Source: Anaerolineales bacterium (GTDB taxonomy: Bacteria; Chloroflexota; Anaerolineae; Anaerolineales; Villigracilaceae). From it: a stretch of DNA of 64,000 nucleotides. The position numbers and the translations under genes are program-made. The stretch spans positions 310,001-374,000 of the forward strand of contig JAUQXA010000024.1 of the NCBI GenBank assembly GCA_030834895.1. Direction: 5' to 3'. Below the pieces are notes generated by a model, which had not been told where the DNA came from, searched no databases, and saw only the letters and a list, made by a program, of their open reading frames with translations. Of this stretch, positions 43,732 to 52,619 are shown piece by piece; the first letter of the stretch is position 1; each line of letters starts with the position of its first letter.

Positions 43732-43803
43732 TACCACTGAGATCACAGAGTCCACGGAGGTTTTCAAGGTTTTTCTCTGTGATCTTTGTGCTCTCTGTGG
43801 TTA
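43732..43803. repeat. Hairpin repeat family B, copy 1
   Basis: ACCACTGAGATCACAGAG...CTCTGTGATCTTTGTGCTCTCTGTGGT, an inverted repeat of about 72 bp. Other copies at 45133-45203 and 50391-50460. Confidence 0.8.
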
Positions 43804-43817
43804 AATCTTGTAAAAGG

Positions 43818-43846
43818 TTGGACAATTCGGGAAAAGACATTAAAAT
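43818..43846 (+). promoter_or_regulatory. Promoter of the coaE gene
   Basis: TTGGAC, 17-bp spacer, TAAAAT, 40 bp before GTG 43886, which has GAGGAAAC as ribosome binding site. Confidence 0.5.
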
Positions 43847-43885
43847 AGCATCGTTATTCATTCCAGTATCCAAAGAGGAAACATC

Positions 43886-45085
43886 GTGAGCAATTGGTCC
43901 GGCAAATTCGTGATTGGCCTCACTGGCAACATTGCCACCGGAAAAAGTGTGGTGCGCCGCATGTTGGAACATCTCGGCGCGTATACCGTCGATGCCGATG
44001 CGCTGACCCATCGTACCTATGCCAGGGGGGCGCCGGGTTACCAGCAGGTGATCGATCACTTCGGTAAATGGCTGGTCAACAAGGACGGTGAGATCGACCG
44101 CGGCAAGTTGGGTCAACTTGTTTTCAGCAGTCCCGAAGCCATGGCGTATTTGGAAGCCATTGTCCATCCGCTGGTACGCCAGGCGACGGAAATTCTCATC
44201 AAGCGTTCCACACAATCGGTTGTTGTGATCGAAGCGATCAAGCTTTTGGAAGGCGACCTGCGGAACGTCTGCGACTCCATCTGGGTGACGAATGCCCCGG
44301 AGGAAGTCCAGGTCGAAAGGCTGATACGCAAGCGAGGCCTGAACCGAGACCAGGCCTTGGAGCGCGTTCACGCCCAGTCCGCGCAGAGCGCCAAGGTGGC
44401 GGTGGCGAATATTGTCATCACCAATACCGGTTCCTATGATAACTTGTGGAAGCAGGTCAACGCCGCCTGGAAGGAAATTGTCCCCGGGGCAAATGTCCTT
44501 GAGGCTGAGCTGGAACCCGAAACTGCGCCTGTGCCCGCCGCTGGACAGGTCACCCAAGCCATCGCGGTGGAACAGCCTCCCGCCCAGCCAGTTGGTGAGC
44601 TTGTGGTCAAACGCGGGAAGCCGAAGAATTCCGCCGCCATCGCGGAGCTGATTACCCGCCTGAGCAAAGGCGCGCGCAAGATGACCGCCGACAATGTAAT
44701 GGAAGAGTTCGGCGAGAAGGCGTACATGCTCCTGCAACTGGATCAGAAGACTGTCGGGCTGGCAGGCTGGCAGGTGGAAAACCTCGTCACCCGCACCACT
44801 GACATCTTCCTGGAAGAATATGTCAACCAGCAAAAGGCACTTGAAATGTTGATTGCCGAAGTGGAACGTGCCTCGGCTGAATTGCAGAGTGAGGCCTCGC
44901 TGATCTTCCCAATGAATGAACTTGCCGCACAGGAAGCGCTGTGGAAGGGACTCGGCTACGAAAAGCGGACTCCCGAAACATTGGGCGTACAGGCGTGGCA
45001 GGATTCCGCCAAAGAGGTCCAGTCTGCGGGAAGCACACTTTTATTCAAACAATTGCGTCAGGACCGGGTCCTGCGGCCAATTTAG
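43886..45085 (+). CDS. coaE: Dephospho-CoA kinase with an extra C-terminal, GNAT-like domain
   Basis: 399 residues from GTG 43886, about twice the usual 200. Residues 1-205 are CoaE: Walker A GLTGNIATGKS (11-21), DADALTH and IVHPLVR; this phosphorylates dephospho-CoA, the last step of CoA synthesis. A Pro/Ala-rich linker (~212-245) follows, then a separate domain (~250-399) with LLQLDQKTVGLAGWQVENLVTRTTDIFLEE and ALWKGLGYEKRTPETL, which looks like the second half of a GNAT acetyltransferase fold. The CoA-loop motif is not clear. The fold call is inference. Confidence 0.85.
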   Translation: MSNWSGKFVIGLTGNIATGKSVVRRMLEHLGAYTVDADALTHRTYARGAPGYQQVIDHFGKWLVNKDGEIDRGKLGQLVFSSPEAMAYLEAIVHPLVRQATEILIKRSTQSVVVIEAIKLLEGDLRNVCDSIWVTNAPEEVQVERLIRKRGLNRDQALERVHAQSAQSAKVAVANIVITNTGSYDNLWKQVNAAWKEIVPGANVLEAELEPETAPVPAAGQVTQAIAVEQPPAQPVGELVVKRGKPKNSAAIAELITRLSKGARKMTADNVMEEFGEKAYMLLQLDQKTVGLAGWQVENLVTRTTDIFLEEYVNQQKALEMLIAEVERASAELQSEASLIFPMNELAAQEALWKGLGYEKRTPETLGVQAWQDSAKEVQSAGSTLLFKQLRQDRVLRPI

Positions 45086-45132
45086 ATATCAAGCATACAG
45101 ATTATTGCTTGAATGTGTCGGACGAGTGTATT

Positions 45133-45203
45133 CCACCGGGGGCATGGAGACCATGGAGGCTTAAGGTTTTTTTCTCCGTGACCTCCGTGGTCTTTGTGGT
45201 AAA
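45133..45203. repeat. Hairpin repeat family B, copy 2
   Basis: CCACCGGGGGCATGGAGACC...GACCTCCGTGGTCTTTGTGGT, between coaE and cdaA, ending just before the cdaA start. Confidence 0.75.
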
Positions 45204-45214
45204 AAACCTTTATC

Positions 45215-46087
45215 GTGACAGAACTCCTCAATAACCTCTTTTTTATATTTCAACGAATCAGTTGGCTGAGCGTGCTCGACATCATGCTTGTCACGCTGAT
45301 TTTCTTCGGCTTGCTGTATTCCCTGCGCGACACACAGGCAATGGCTTTGTTGCGCGGGTTGATCCTGCTGGTGGTGGCCATCATCCTGTTGACCAGCCTG
45401 GTGGAACTCCCCGCCTTTTCGTGGTTTGCGCAGAATTCCCTGCCTGCGTTGATTGTTGCCATCCCCGTGATTTTTGCGCCTGAGATTCGTCGCGCACTCG
45501 AACGGCTTGGGCGGGCTGGCAACTTTTGGCCCGGTTCCATTAAATCAGCCGAAGTGCCGCTCGAACAGACCATCCACGCGGTGGTTAGTGCGGCGGCGCG
45601 ACTATCCGCCCGTCAGCATGGGGCGTTGATCATTCTCCAGCGTTTGGATAACCTCGATGATTACATCCGTACCGGTGTGCAGATGAATGCGCGTGTGACA
45701 CCCGAAATGTTGCTGCAAATCTTCTACCCGAATACACCCCTGCATGACGGTGGCGTGATTATTGTCGGCTCGAAGATCGCCGCCGCTTCGTGCGTGATGC
45801 CCCTCTCTGCCAGCGGAGTGCTCAACCGCAGTCCAGAACGCCAGATGGGGCTGCGCCATCGAGCGGCATTGGGCACTTCCGAGGTCAGCGATGCGATTGC
45901 GGTGGTCGTCTCCGAGGAAACCGGCGGCATTTCCATTGCTCATGCCGGCAGGATGTTGAGGCGGCTCGACCCGGATCGCCTGGAAAACATCTTGATTGCG
46001 TTTTTCCGTCCGCATGGCGAAAAGCAAAAGAATAGCATCCTCGAAAAAATATTTCCAGGATGGTTTTCGCGCAGGGAAGATAAATAA
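45215..46087 (+). CDS. cdaA: Diadenylate cyclase CdaA (c-di-AMP synthase)
   Basis: 290 residues from GTG 45215. Three N-terminal TM helices (~18-80) precede the DAC domain, with TPLHDGGVIIVG at ~170 (usually DGA; the third residue is Gly here) and the RHR of QMGLRHRAALGTSE at ~210, then SEETGGISIAH. It joins two ATP into c-di-AMP at the inner membrane. It is followed by its partner cdaR, whose ATG overlaps the stop (TAATG). Confidence 0.93.
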   Translation: MTELLNNLFFIFQRISWLSVLDIMLVTLIFFGLLYSLRDTQAMALLRGLILLVVAIILLTSLVELPAFSWFAQNSLPALIVAIPVIFAPEIRRALERLGRAGNFWPGSIKSAEVPLEQTIHAVVSAAARLSARQHGALIILQRLDNLDDYIRTGVQMNARVTPEMLLQIFYPNTPLHDGGVIIVGSKIAAASCVMPLSASGVLNRSPERQMGLRHRAALGTSEVSDAIAVVVSEETGGISIAHAGRMLRRLDPDRLENILIAFFRPHGEKQKNSILEKIFPGWFSRREDK

Positions 46088-47334
46088 TGTTGCGTTGGAT
46101 TTCCCAGAATTACCGAACCTTTTTGTGGGCTTTTGTGCTGTCCGTTGCCGTTTGGGTGGCAGCTGTCACATCTGCCGACCCGGATGAAACGCGCATGCTT
46201 TCATCGCCCGTCCCAGTGCAGTTGATCGGCCAGGACCCGGGGCTGGTCATCAACAGTGAAATCCCAACTGAGGTCGAGGTGACGCTTCGCGCACCGCGTT
46301 CTGTATGGGAAGTCGTCGAGGCCGATTCGCAAAGCGTGCAAGCCATCCTCGATCTTTCGGGATTGAGTTCCGGCGAGCATAGCCTTGACTTGCAAATCCA
46401 AATCAATGCGCGCCCGGTAAAAATTATTTCCGTGTCGCCACGCACGGTGACTTTTACTCTGGAGGCTTTGTCCACGCAAACTTTCAAGGTTGACCTCAGC
46501 CTACGAGGAGAAGCTGCCATCGGGTATCAGGTTGGGGATGCATCGCTTGACCCGCTGGAGGTTGTTGTTGCTGGAGCCGAATCCCAGGTCCAGAAGGTGG
46601 TACGGGTGCGTGTCTCGGCGAATTTGAGCGGCATCCGCGAAAACTTCGATCAGATGACTCGCGTTGAGGTCCTTGATGAAGATGGTCTGAAAGTGGAGGG
46701 GGTCACTGTTTCCCCTGACACAGTTCATCTCACCCTGCCAGTCACTCAACAGGGCGGATACCGGGATGTGGCGGTGAAGGTGAACACGGTTGGGCGTGTG
46801 GCGAGCGGATACCGTCTGACAGATATTTCCGTCTTTCCGCCTGTTGTGACTGTATTTGCTGGCGACCCGGAACTTGTCAATACCCTGCCCGGTGTGGTGG
46901 AAACTTCGCCTGTGGATTTGCAAAGCGCGAAGGAGGATATCAGTACCCGTGTGGCTTTGAACTTGCCGGCTGGGATTTCGATTGTCGGAGACCAGACCGT
47001 GTTGGTGCAGGCCGGGGTTTCACCCATCGAAAGCAGCGTGACACTTTCCGGAGAAAAGGTGGAGGTCGTCAACCTCGGCGAGGGATTGACTGCGCAGGTC
47101 TCCCCCGTCACAGTGGATGTGATTGTCTCCGGGCCCCTGCCTTTGCTGGATACGCTTACCCGTCAGGATGTTCGTGTGACCGTTGACCTGAGTGGGTTGG
47201 AGGCTGGAACTTATCAACTCACGGCGGCAGTGCAGGTGTTGATTTCGGATGTTGTTGTAGAATCCATTTTGCCGAATACAATGGAAGTCGTGATCTCTCT
47301 CGCCGGTACGCCTGCTGTAACGCCGACGCCATAA
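46087..47334 (+). CDS. cdaR: YbbR-domain protein, CdaA regulator CdaR
   Basis: 415 residues. One N-terminal TM helix (FLWAFVLSVAVWVAAV) is followed by four to five YbbR repeats of about 85 residues outside the membrane, each with the pattern V.L......V.VS..TV.V.L. The C-terminus is a short TPAVTPTP tail. CdaR binds CdaA and tunes c-di-AMP synthesis. Translationally coupled to cdaA by a 1-bp overlap. Usual GlmM is not in the window. Confidence 0.88.
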   Translation: MLRWISQNYRTFLWAFVLSVAVWVAAVTSADPDETRMLSSPVPVQLIGQDPGLVINSEIPTEVEVTLRAPRSVWEVVEADSQSVQAILDLSGLSSGEHSLDLQIQINARPVKIISVSPRTVTFTLEALSTQTFKVDLSLRGEAAIGYQVGDASLDPLEVVVAGAESQVQKVVRVRVSANLSGIRENFDQMTRVEVLDEDGLKVEGVTVSPDTVHLTLPVTQQGGYRDVAVKVNTVGRVASGYRLTDISVFPPVVTVFAGDPELVNTLPGVVETSPVDLQSAKEDISTRVALNLPAGISIVGDQTVLVQAGVSPIESSVTLSGEKVEVVNLGEGLTAQVSPVTVDVIVSGPLPLLDTLTRQDVRVTVDLSGLEAGTYQLTAAVQVLISDVVVESILPNTMEVVISLAGTPAVTPTP

Positions 47335-47391
47335 TTTGAATTCAATCCCTAATGGGTTCCCAATAGGGATTTCAGGAAACCATAGATACTC

Positions 47392-48756
47392 ATGAAACCA
47401 ATCGTAGCCCTTGTAGGCAGACCAAACGTCGGGAAATCCGCTCTCTTTAACCGTTTCGCGGGTGAGCGGCTGGCCATTGTTGATGATGTTGCCGGCACCA
47501 CCCGTGACCGGTTGTTCGGTGAAGCGGAATGGACAGGACATCCCTTTGCTATTGTAGATACGGGCGGTATCGACCCGACTCACGGCGGAAAGACTCCGCT
47601 TTCAATTGGCTCTGTTGATTTTATCGATGAGATTCGCGCACAGGCGCAGGTCGCCATTCAAGAAGCGGATGCAGTGCTCTTTGTCGTCGATGGCGAGACC
47701 GGTGTGACAGAACCTGACCGCGAGGTGGCGAATATCCTGCGCCGTTCGCAAAAGAAAATGCCCGACGGCTCCTTCCAGCCGCCAATTTTCCTTGTGGTTA
47801 ATAAGTGCGAATCGCAGGAACGGCGCGACCAGGTTTCCGAATTCTATGAGTTGGGATTGGGCGACCCGTACCCTGTTTCCGCAATTCATGGCACAAACAC
47901 AGGCGACATCCTTGATGCACTGGTTGCCTCCTTCCCGCCTCAGGTTGCGGAAGAGGAAGACGATAGCATCAAGATCGCGATTGTCGGCAAGCCAAATGCG
48001 GGGAAGTCGAGTCTGCTCAATAAATTGGTTGGCAAGGAACGGGTGATTGTCAGCCCGATTGCCGGCACCACTCGCGATTCAATTGACACAAAAATTGAAT
48101 TTGACGGTTTGCCAGTCACCCTGATCGATACGGCTGGCATTCGCCGCCGTGGCAAGATCGAACAGGGTGTGGAACAGTACAGCGTGTTGCGCGCTTTCAA
48201 GTCCATCGAACGCGCCGACGTCGCCCTGCTGATGATCGACGCGACCACGGGTATTACCACCCAGGATGCGCATATTGCAGGCTTTATTCTCGACGAGTGG
48301 AAGTCCTGCGTGGTGCTGGTCAATAAGTGGGATGTCATCGAAAAGAACAACGAAACCATGGAAGAGTACACCGCCAAGATCAGACATGAACTCAATTTCA
48401 TGGATTATGTTCCCATCCTGTTCATCTCCTGCAAGACCGGTCAGCGGGTGGACCAGGTTCTGCCAATGGCCCTGCGCGTGCAAGAAGAACGTCTTGCGCG
48501 TCTGACTACATCTACCATCAATGAAATTATTCACAACGCGCAAGACGCGCATCCACACCCGACCCATTCCGGGCGCGCGCTCAAGATGTACTATGGTACG
48601 CAAGTTCGCTCCGACCCGCCGACCTTCATGATCTATGTCAACGAGCCGAAGTTGATGCACTTTTCTTATTTGCGATATTTGGAGAACCAGATCCGCGCAA
48701 GTTACGGTTTTCTCGGCACACCCATTCGCATTGTTACGAAGGGGCGCAGGGAATAA
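47392..48756 (+). CDS. der: Ribosome-associated GTPase Der (EngA)
   Basis: 454 residues with two G domains and a C-terminal KH-like domain. G1 loops GRPNVGKSALFNRF (~8-21) and GKPNAGKSSLLNKL (~198-211), G3 DTGGI and DTAGI, and G4 NKCE (atypical last residue) and NKWD. The double domain is unique to Der, which helps assemble the 50S subunit. It lies 57 bp after cdaR, with a terminator after its stop. Confidence 0.97.
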   Translation: MKPIVALVGRPNVGKSALFNRFAGERLAIVDDVAGTTRDRLFGEAEWTGHPFAIVDTGGIDPTHGGKTPLSIGSVDFIDEIRAQAQVAIQEADAVLFVVDGETGVTEPDREVANILRRSQKKMPDGSFQPPIFLVVNKCESQERRDQVSEFYELGLGDPYPVSAIHGTNTGDILDALVASFPPQVAEEEDDSIKIAIVGKPNAGKSSLLNKLVGKERVIVSPIAGTTRDSIDTKIEFDGLPVTLIDTAGIRRRGKIEQGVEQYSVLRAFKSIERADVALLMIDATTGITTQDAHIAGFILDEWKSCVVLVNKWDVIEKNNETMEEYTAKIRHELNFMDYVPILFISCKTGQRVDQVLPMALRVQEERLARLTTSTINEIIHNAQDAHPHPTHSGRALKMYYGTQVRSDPPTFMIYVNEPKLMHFSYLRYLENQIRASYGFLGTPIRIVTKGRRE

Positions 48757-48775
48757 TAACCAACCATCTACGATG

Positions 48776-48808
48776 CAGACTCCGCCAAAAGCGGGGTCTG
48801 TTTTTTTA
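48776..48808 (+). terminator. Intrinsic terminator of der
   Basis: CAGACTCCGC, AAAA loop, GCGGGGTCTG, then TTTTTTTATA. Confidence 0.9.
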
Positions 48809-48888
48809 TATCGAGGGGAAAGAATTCTGCCATTCGTCATGGAAAACGGTGACTTTCTGACTTGTCAAAAAGCGGCGCATTTGGAATA

Positions 48889-48904
48889 ATAAGGTAAGCC
48901 TTAT
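48889..48904 (+). promoter_or_regulatory. DtxR/IdeR-type operator before the iron operon
   Basis: ATAAGG-TAAG-CCTTAT, arms of 6 bp around a 4-bp centre, close to the family pattern TTAGG...CCTAA. It lies 21 bp before the DtxR-like start, so the regulator probably controls its own iron uptake operon. Confidence 0.65.
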
Positions 48905-48924
48905 GATTTTTGAAAGGATTGCCT

Positions 48925-49599
48925 GTGTCTTCTGAACACCTAAGTGAAAGCATGGAAATGTACCTCAAGGCGATGCTTGAGATGAGCGACCGCGAACCGG
49001 CGACGGTCAATCGTTTGGCGGAGCGACTGGGCGTGACGCCCGTCTCTGCCAACGAAATGGTCCGCAAATTGGATGAGCATGGTTTGGCGAAGCATACCCC
49101 ATACAAGGGCGTTGCACTCACCGAAAAAGGGCGGGAGGTTGCGTGTAACGTAATGCGCCGTCAGCGTTTGTGGGAGGTTTTCCTGTTTGACCACCTCAAA
49201 ATCGAGTGGTCGAAGATTTACGAACTGGCTTGCTCGCTGGAACATGCCACCGCGCCGGAAGTGACCGATGCGCTGGCGGCTTTTTTGGGCGACCCGAAGA
49301 CCTGCCCGCGCGGAAATCCGATCCCGGCTGCGGATGGCTCTTTCGTCCCGTTGGATGGCATTCCGTTGAGCGAAGCAACTGTCGGGGATGTACTGCGCGT
49401 AGTCGCTATCAATGCCACCTCAACCGACGTGCTGAAATATTTGCAGGACCGGAACATCCTGCCTGGCAGCGAGATCAAAGCGCTGGACGCCGCGCCTTTG
49501 CAGGGCCCGCTGACGATTGGCGTCGGAGGGAAAGAGGTGGCGCTTGGCCTTCAAATCGCGGACTTTGTACTGGTGGGTCCGCAAACTTCTCAGAAATAA
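48925..49599 (+). CDS. DtxR-family iron-dependent repressor with SH3-like domain
   Basis: 224 residues from GTG 48925, which has AAAGGA eight bases upstream. The N-terminal winged helix (EPATVNRLAERLGVTPVSANEMVRKLDEHGL) and dimer/metal domain (ECACs-like VACNVMRRQRLWEVFLFDHL) match DtxR/MntR proteins; the C-terminal ~75 residues are an SH3-like FeoA-type domain. Binding of Fe(II) or Mn(II) lets it block transcription. It leads the feo operon, with a palindromic operator just upstream. Confidence 0.9.
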   Translation: MSSEHLSESMEMYLKAMLEMSDREPATVNRLAERLGVTPVSANEMVRKLDEHGLAKHTPYKGVALTEKGREVACNVMRRQRLWEVFLFDHLKIEWSKIYELACSLEHATAPEVTDALAAFLGDPKTCPRGNPIPAADGSFVPLDGIPLSEATVGDVLRVVAINATSTDVLKYLQDRNILPGSEIKALDAAPLQGPLTIGVGGKEVALGLQIADFVLVGPQTSQK

Positions 49600-49631
49600 C
49601 GAACATCAAAAACTTTAAAGGAGAAACATCC

Positions 49632-49883
49632 ATGTCCGAATCCACTCAACTTCATTTACTCCGCCCCGGTCAACGGGCGACGATTGTCAACATCAACGGC
49701 GAGTCCGCCCTGCGCCGCCGTTTTGCCGAGATGGGAATCATCCGCGGCGAGACGATTTTGATCGAACGTAACGCGCCGCTCGGCGACCCTGTGGAATATC
49801 TCATCAAGGGTTACCATCTCGCCCTGCGGAAGGAGGAAGCCGCGCAGATCGAAGTGGCTTTACTTGGGGGCATTCATGGCTGA
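49632..49883 (+). CDS. feoA: Ferrous iron transport accessory protein FeoA
   Basis: 83 residues from ATG 49632 after AAAGGAGAAACATCC. LRPGQRATIVNINGE, RRRFAEMGIIRGETILIERNAPLGDPVEYLIKG is the FeoA SH3-like core. FeoA binds the FeoB transporter. The gene overlaps the FeoB G-domain gene by 8 bp. Confidence 0.93.
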   Translation: MSESTQLHLLRPGQRATIVNINGESALRRRFAEMGIIRGETILIERNAPLGDPVEYLIKGYHLALRKEEAAQIEVALLGGIHG

Positions 49884-50379
49884 CCTGACCATCGCGCTGG
49901 CGGGAAACCCAAATGCGGGCAAGACCACCATCTTCAATGCGCTGACAGGGCTTCACCAACACACGGGCAACTGGCCCGGCAAAACCGTCGAGAAGAAGGA
50001 AGGCGAGATCGAGCACGGCAAATTGAAAATCAACATTGTGGATTTGCCCGGCACCTACAGTCTGACCGCGTATTCCCCTGAAGAAATCATCGCCCGCGAC
50101 TTTATCATCGAAGAGCGCCCGGATGTGGTCATCAACGTGGTGGACGCAACCAACCTGGAGCGCAACCTGTATTTGACTGTGCAGATTTTGGAGTTGGACG
50201 TCCCCGTTGTTTTGGCGCTCAACATGACCGATGACTTGCACAAGGATGGCGCGAAGATCGACATTACCAGCCTTTCGCAATTACTTGGAAACATCCCAGT
50301 CGTGCAGACCACCGCAAATCAGGGCAAGGGCATTCCCGACCTGATCGCCAAAGCCGTGCGCTCCGCGAGGAAGAACTAA
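49876..50379 (+). CDS. feoB: FeoB GTPase domain encoded as a separate protein
   Basis: 167 residues from ATG 49876. G1 AGNPNAGKTTIFNAL, switch I with GNWPGKTV, G3 DLPGTYSL, G4 NMTD. This is the FeoB N-terminal G domain, which elsewhere is joined to the membrane permease. Here the protein ends soon after the G domain, and the permease is a second gene 98 bp downstream. GTP turnover here is needed for Fe(II) uptake, and must act in trans. Confidence 0.93.
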   Translation: MADLTIALAGNPNAGKTTIFNALTGLHQHTGNWPGKTVEKKEGEIEHGKLKINIVDLPGTYSLTAYSPEEIIARDFIIEERPDVVINVVDATNLERNLYLTVQILELDVPVVLALNMTDDLHKDGAKIDITSLSQLLGNIPVVQTTANQGKGIPDLIAKAVRSARKN

Positions 50380-50390
50380 ACCCAAAGCTA

Positions 50391-50460
50391 ACCACTAAGA
50401 CACTGAGACGCCGAGGAAACCAATTAAAAAAACTCCGTGCCCCCGTGTCTCCGTGGTTCA
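50391..50460. repeat. Hairpin repeat family B, copy 3, between the two halves of feoB
   Basis: ACCACTAAGACACTGAGACG...CCGTGTCTCCGTGGT, about 70 bp. It lies exactly in the gap that splits FeoB. Confidence 0.8.
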
Positions 50461-50477
50461 AATAGGATTTTTTATTA

Positions 50478-52169
50478 ATGACCATCACAACCACGACGAA
50501 CGAATTCTTTAGACTTGATTATGGCGGCAAACTCGAACGCGAGATTGCAAAACTTCTCGAAGCCTTCGACCAGCAGGGCTTCAACCCCGGACTTTATCCC
50601 CGCCGCTGGCTGGCAATCAAACTGCTCGAAGCCGACGCGGACATTCTTCCCCGCGTGCAGGGCATGGAGAACGGGGAAAAGATCATCGGGCTTGCCCGGC
50701 AGGGAGCGGAGCATCTCAAATCCATGCTTGGCGATGACGTGGATATGCTTACCGCCGATCACCGCTACGGATTTATCAACGGCGTCGTACGCCAGTCCCT
50801 CCAGCGCCCGCTCGTAGACCGCATCACTCTCACCGACCGCATCGACAACGTTGTCACCCACAAATGGCTGGGACTGCCCATCTTCTTCCTCGTCATGTAC
50901 CTGATCTTCCGCCTTGTGATCGACGTCTCTTCCCCGTTTTTGGATTGGACAGACGCCGTCATCACCGGCCCCATCTCGAATTGGTTCTCCTTCCTGTTGG
51001 ATTTGACTCGGGCTCCGGTTTGGCTCCACTCCCTCGTTGTTGACGGCATCGTCGCGGGTGTGGGTGGGGTGCTGGTCTTCGTGCCGGGACTTCTCATCCT
51101 GTACTTCTTCCTCGCTCTGCTCGAAGACTCGGGCTACATGTCCCGCGCCGCCTTCGTCATGGACCGTTTCATGCGCGTGGTCGGTTTGCACGGTAAGTCC
51201 TTTATCCCGATGATTTTGGGATTTGGCTGCGCCGTCCCTGCGGTGTACGCCACCCGCACCATCGCCAGCCAGCGTGACCGCATCCTGACCGCATTGCTCG
51301 TGCCGCTCATGTCTTGCTCGGCGCGTTTGCCTGTGTACGTGGTCTTCGGTCTTGCCTTCTTCGGCGCGCGTGCTGGGACGGTCATCTGGGCGATGTACGC
51401 GTTGGGTATTGTTGTGGCAATGCTTGCGGGCATGGTCTTCACCCGCACCATCCTCAAGCCCGATGTCTCGTCTGCCTTCGTGCTGGAATTGCCGCCCTAT
51501 CGTCAGCCCGCGCTCAAGAGCGTGACCATCCACATGTGGGAGAACACCCGCGAATTCGTCCGCAAGGCTGGGACCATCATCCTCGGCGCGTCGGTGGTGA
51601 TGTGGTTGCTGCTCAACCTTCCGTGGGGCGTGACCGAACAGCGCAACTCCTATTTCGGCAAAGTCAGCGGTGCGATTGCCCCCATCTTTGCCCCGCTCGG
51701 ATTTGGCAACTGGGAGACTGGCGGCGCGTTGGTGACCGGCTTCATGGCGAAGGAAATCGTCGTCAGCACCATGAGCCAAATCTACCTCGGCGACGTGGAA
51801 GCCGAACCCGTCGAGCCGACCAGCTTCGGGGAAGACCTCGCGGGCATCGGCACGGGCTTTGTCGAAGCCACCGTCAACTCGGGCAAAATCCTGTTGAGCA
51901 TCCTCCCCGGCGTGAACCTAGTGGACGAAGAAGCCGAAGGCGAAGATACCGCACTGAGCCTAGCCCTGCATGACCGTTTCACGCCGTTGAGCGCCCTCGC
52001 AATGCTGGTCTTTGTCCTGCTCTACGTCCCGTGTGTGGCGACGCTTGGCGCAATCAAACATGAGTTCGGCGCGTCCTGGGCGGTGACTTCCGCCGTCTAT
52101 CAGACTGCCGTGGCTTGGGTCGCCGCCTTCCTTGTCTATCAAGTCGGAACCTTGCTTGGGTTCGCGTAA
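50478..52169 (+). CDS. feoB: FeoB membrane permease domain encoded as a separate protein
   Basis: 563 residues. Residues 1-120 are the helical linker normally between G domain and permease (LERE..LLEAFDQQGF..RRWLAIKLLEAD). The rest holds two Gate domains with the FeoB motifs GFGCAVPAVYATRTI, SCSARLPVYVV and GFMAKEIVVSTM. It imports Fe(II). The split point corresponds to the end of the G domain, and family-B repeat 3 fills the gap. The ATG 50478 has no obvious strong ribosome binding site. Confidence 0.95.
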   Translation: MTITTTTNEFFRLDYGGKLEREIAKLLEAFDQQGFNPGLYPRRWLAIKLLEADADILPRVQGMENGEKIIGLARQGAEHLKSMLGDDVDMLTADHRYGFINGVVRQSLQRPLVDRITLTDRIDNVVTHKWLGLPIFFLVMYLIFRLVIDVSSPFLDWTDAVITGPISNWFSFLLDLTRAPVWLHSLVVDGIVAGVGGVLVFVPGLLILYFFLALLEDSGYMSRAAFVMDRFMRVVGLHGKSFIPMILGFGCAVPAVYATRTIASQRDRILTALLVPLMSCSARLPVYVVFGLAFFGARAGTVIWAMYALGIVVAMLAGMVFTRTILKPDVSSAFVLELPPYRQPALKSVTIHMWENTREFVRKAGTIILGASVVMWLLLNLPWGVTEQRNSYFGKVSGAIAPIFAPLGFGNWETGGALVTGFMAKEIVVSTMSQIYLGDVEAEPVEPTSFGEDLAGIGTGFVEATVNSGKILLSILPGVNLVDEEAEGEDTALSLALHDRFTPLSALAMLVFVLLYVPCVATLGAIKHEFGASWAVTSAVYQTAVAWVAAFLVYQVGTLLGFA

Positions 52170-52222
52170 TTGTCTTTGGAGTCAAAAGTCTCCCGACTTT
52201 TGACTTTGTGCAATATAAAATT

Positions 52223-52501
52223 ATGCTAAATCAACTTATAAATTTACTGGCAGAAAAAGAAAACGGCTTGAGCCTGGCGGAAATCAGCCGCGAGATGAAA
52301 GCCCAGCCCTCCGCTGTCATGTCGATGATCGATCTGTTGGTACAAAAAGGCAAACTGGTCGAGATCGGTCCCGACGGGAAATACTGCGGCGCCTGCGGAC
52401 TTCAATCGGACTGTAACCTGTTGAAGGCGCGTGGCAAGCGATATGTGGTTGCTCTAACTCTGGAGTCGGATCGCTCACTTGCCCTGCGGGTGCCGGCATG
52501 A
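52223..52501 (+). CDS. FeoC-like winged-helix protein with Cys cluster
   Basis: 92 residues from ATG 52223. A winged helix (LINLLAEKENGLSLAEISREMKAQPSAV) is followed by GKYCGACGLQSDCNLL, a C-x2-C-x5-C set typical of FeoC, which binds an Fe-S cluster and regulates FeoB. It is 53 bp after the permease gene. The C-terminal part is longer than the usual FeoC. Confidence 0.78.
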   Translation: MLNQLINLLAEKENGLSLAEISREMKAQPSAVMSMIDLLVQKGKLVEIGPDGKYCGACGLQSDCNLLKARGKRYVVALTLESDRSLALRVPA

Positions 52502-52569
52502 TCGGAAACGGGATTTTTGTAAAAACACACGGTTCCTCATCAGCAAATTGATGGATTCCAGAATCAATC

Positions 52570-52600
52570 AAAAAGGCTGCCTAAACCGGGCAGCCTTTTT
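52570..52600. terminator. Bidirectional terminator between feoC and the acyl-CoA synthetase gene
   Basis: AAAAAGGCTGCC, loop TAAACC, GGCAGCCTTTTT. Confidence 0.88.
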
Positions 52601-52619
52601 GATTTCATTTGATTTTTAT

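Noticed and set aside
43547..44833. 428-aa minus-strand frame
   Set aside because: It lies antisense to coaE and into rnpB; the composition is that of a shadow frame and no domain is visible.
50475..51779. 434-aa minus-strand frame
   Set aside because: Antisense to the FeoB permease; very Asp/His/Glu-rich, as expected for the complement of a membrane gene in this frame.
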